From assembly GCF_005144965.1 (NCBI RefSeq), contig NZ_CP039704.1, positions 1,651,001-1,715,000 on the forward strand: 64,000 nucleotides of DNA. Reading direction: 5' to 3'. Each line of letters begins with the position of its first letter. The first letter of the stretch is position 1. Shown here in pieces: positions 62,070-64,000 of the stretch. This DNA is from Hankyongella ginsenosidimutans (GTDB lineage: Bacteria > Pseudomonadota > Alphaproteobacteria > Sphingomonadales > Sphingomonadaceae). The notes below the pieces were generated by a model. That model worked only from the letters and a program-made list of their open reading frames with translations. It searched no databases and was not told the origin of the DNA. A program made the position numbers and the translations under genes.

Positions 62070-62699
62070 TTCGTGCTCCCTTGCGCGGTCAGGCGCTCGG
62101 TCTTGCCGGAGACGCCGGGAAAATTCTGAAACAACAGCTGGGCGAGTTCCGCTGCCTGGGTTGTGGCCAGCGCGGCGCCTTGCCGCGCACCAGTGCCGTG
62201 GCGCGCCCCTCCCAGAGTGTTGTGCCGCCGTCGGCCGGTGACAGGCGCACGGCCAGTACATGCTCGGCAGCGGTGACGACGTCGTCCTTTTATCGCCCTT
62301 GAAAAGACCGGACAGATCGATGCCGACGCCGACTCCGCCGCTGACCCGGGTTCGGCTGCCGCCGCCCACGCCTACGCCGACACTCACCCCGCTGCGCGGG
62401 CTGGCCCCGTCATCCAGCGCCGGGCGCGGCGTGACCGCAAGGGAAACGCTGGCGATCAGGGCCGCGCTCTCGCCCTCGGAGGCAGTGGTATAGCCGCGCC
62501 GGGCGAGTTCCCCGGCGACTGTTCGGGCGATCGCCTGAAACTCCAGGCTGTCCGCCAGCGCCGGGTCGACCGGGCGCACGGCGACCGTCGCCGGCTGTGG
62601 CTGCAGGTTCTGGTGGAAGCGCACGACATCGGCTTTCAAGCCCCCGCTTGCACAACCGGCGAGCAGCAGAAGGGCGGGGAGGGCGGTGCGCAGCAACAT
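62066..62699 (-). CDS. DUF4136-type lipoprotein (frame broken twice)
   Basis: About 211 residues with a lipoprotein signal, MLLRTALPALLLLAGC. KADVVRFHQNLQ and TVAVRPVDPALADSLEFQAIARTVAGELARRGY followed by a Gly-rich stretch (VSVGVGVGGGSRTRVSGGVGVG) match DUF4136 lipoproteins of unknown function. Frame changes near 62292 and 62175 restore DDVVTAAEHVLAVRLSPADG and TQAAELAQLLFQNFPGVSG. The ATG at 62699 is preceded by AGGAG; an ATG seven codons upstream is less likely. It is coupled to the peptidase gene by overlap. Confidence 0.72.
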
Positions 62700-62815
62700 G
62701 GCTCTGGCTCCTGTTTTCATCAAGTTTAGGAGCTTGCGCCGCACAGAACAATGGCCTGGGCCCCGCGCCAAAAGCGCGCTGACTCAATTATGCTTCAACC
62801 TCAACCGATCGGGCT

Positions 62816-63690
62816 TTAGCCGAGCATCTTGATGATGGCGGAGAAATCCCTGCCGCCTGCGCCTTGCGCCTGAAACAGCTGGTAGAGCGCGCGTGCCTGC
62901 GCCCCGAGCGGCGTGGCGGCGCCGACGCTGGCGGCGGCATCCATGGCCAGGCGCAGGTCCTGGCCATGAGGTCGGTGGCAAAGCCGCCCTCATAATCACG
63001 ATTCGACGGCGCTGCCGGCACCGGACCAGGCACCGGGCAATAGCTGGTCATCGACCAGCACTGGCCGGATGATTTCGAAGCAATGTCGAAGAACACCTGG
63101 TGGTCGAGCCCGAGCTTGCCCGCGAGCGCAAATGCCTCGCAGGTGCCGATCATCGAGATCGCCAGCAGCATGTTGTTGCAGATTTTGACCGCTTGGCCCG
63201 CGCCGGCGGCACCGGCATGGATGACTGCCTTGCCCATGCCGGCGAGCACGGGCTCTGCGCGGCGGAACGCCTCCGGCGTGCCGCCGACCATGAAGGTCAG
63301 CGTGCCGCCCGCGGCTGCCGCCGTGCCACCCGAGACGGGCGCGTCGACCATGGCGAAGCCGGCGGCTTCCGCCTCGGCGATGACCGACCGCGCCGTCGTC
63401 ACCTCGATCGTCGACGAATCGATCAGCAAGGCGCCGGATCGGGCGCTGCCGAAGACATGACGGCGGTAGACGTCGGCCACATGCTGACCGGTTGGCAGCA
63501 TGGTCACCACAATCTCGGCCGCGCTGACCGCCGCCTCGATCGAGGCGGCAGGGGTTGCGCCGGCGGCGGCGGCCTTGGCCACGGCGCTGGGGTTCAGGTC
63601 GAACGCGAAAACCTGGTGGCCCGCCTTTGCAAGGTTGGCGGCCATGCCCGAGCCCATTGCGCCCAGCCCGATGAATGCGATGTCGCGCAT
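62816..63690 (-). CDS. mmsB: 3-hydroxyisobutyrate dehydrogenase (frame broken once)
   Basis: Oxidises 3-hydroxyisobutyrate with NAD in valine degradation. MRDIAFIGLGAMGSGMAANLAKAGH is the Rossmann GXGXXG region, FAMVDAPVSGGTAAAAGGTLTFMVGG the substrate loop, and GQAVKICNNMLLAISMIGTCEAF contains the catalytic Lys. After a frame change near 62968 the tail reads DLRLAMDAAASVGAATPLG and ends FSAIIKMLG. The stop lies at a remnant of the CTTCAACC palindrome. It follows mmsA by eight bases, the usual pairing. Confidence 0.92.
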
Positions 63691-63698
63691 GGGTGGCC

Positions 63699-64000
63699 TC
63701 ACTGCATGGTCGGGATGATGAAGGCCTGGTCGCCGGTGTCGCTGCCGTCCGGCCAGCGCTGGGTCACGGTTTTGATGCGCGTCCAGAAGCGCACGCCCTC
63801 CATGCCGTGCTGGTTGGTGTCGCCAAAGGCCGAGCGCTTCCAGCCGCCGAAGGTGTGATAGGCGACCGGCACCGGGATCGGCACGTTGATGCCGACCATC
63901 CCGACCTCGACCCGGGCCGCGAACTCGCGCGCCGCATGGCCGTTGCGCGTGAAGATCGCAACACCATTGCCATATTGGTGCTGGCTGGGCAGCGCGAGTG
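63699..64000 (-). CDS. mmsA: Methylmalonate-semialdehyde dehydrogenase (acylating), C-terminal part
   Basis: CoA-dependent aldehyde dehydrogenase of valine and inositol breakdown; only the last 100 residues are in the window. [52 protein letters not shown] and [20 protein letters not shown] match the MmsA C-terminus. The gene continues past the right edge. Stop TGA eight bases before the mmsB start. Confidence 0.93.
   Translation of the reverse strand, partial: LALPSQHQYGNGVAIFTRNGHAAREFAARVEVGMVGINVPIPVPVAYHTFGGWKRSAFGDTNQHGMEGVRFWTRIKTVTQRWPDGSDTGDQAFIIPTMQ

Overview
The window reads as a high-GC chromosomal segment from an alphaproteobacterium. The best evidence is gene order: obgE-proB-proA; argS-SPOR-nagZ-scpA-scpB-tatA-tatB-tatC; DUF1476-bolA-grxD; sdhC-sdhD-sdhA; nth next to dapB; and a fatty-acid operon under a LiuR-like MerR regulator. 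The large TonB receptor, S9 and M14 peptidases and the style of intergenic palindromes suggest something near Sphingomonadales/Rhodospirillales, but the order cannot be settled from sequence alone. No rRNA, tRNA or CRISPR array was recognised.

Layout. 1-5047: end of trmB, a Tat-lipoprotein PhoX-type phosphatase, nth, a DUF2244 protein, dapB and a CobB sirtuin. 5045-8400: a non-coding and mobile block with five tandem palindromes, an IS3-family (IS407-like) element inserted exactly at the stop codon of an IS630-family transposase, and a 180-bp TA-bounded element. 8423-22702: a TonB receptor, then a beta-oxidation region (fadB-type enzyme, thiolase, acyl-CoA dehydrogenase, MerR regulator with operator-like palindromes, thioesterase, MBL hydrolase, acyl-CoA synthetase, enoyl-CoA hydratase, HSDL2-like SDR). 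22764-30013: MATE exporter, sensor histidine kinase, proA-proB-obgE and a degenerate BLUF protein. 30395-33012: sdhA-sdhD-sdhC with no sdhB in sight. 33308-40630: quinone-reductase-like enzyme, MscS channel, SDR, DUF1476, BolA, monothiol glutaredoxin, ferredoxin, AlkA-type glycosylase, lipoprotein hydrolase, DoxX and YHS proteins. 40723-51520: one long minus-strand operon of overlapping genes running TPR/SPOR-dgt, then argS-SPOR-nagZ-scpA-scpB, then tatA-tatB-tatC, a membrane protein and a DUF429 protein. 51627-64000: hydrolase-OsmC fusion, TetR, DsbD/ScsB with a partner redoxin, WecB epimerase, S9 and M14 peptidases, a lipoprotein, mmsB and the end of mmsA.

Two features dominate. First, about 35 of 62 protein genes, including essential ones (dapB, obgE, sdhA, scpB), are interrupted by single-base frame changes, nearly all repaired by adding one base to a short homopolymer. 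This looks like uncorrected consensus error, so coordinates for such genes span the whole reconstructed gene. Second, intergenic space is full of palindromic elements. Several begin and end with TA, and in several genes the stop codon TAG/TAA is the first triplet of such an element. A separate REP-like family has two hairpins inside an outer stem that co-varies between copies. These elements are the strongest candidate here for something under-described.
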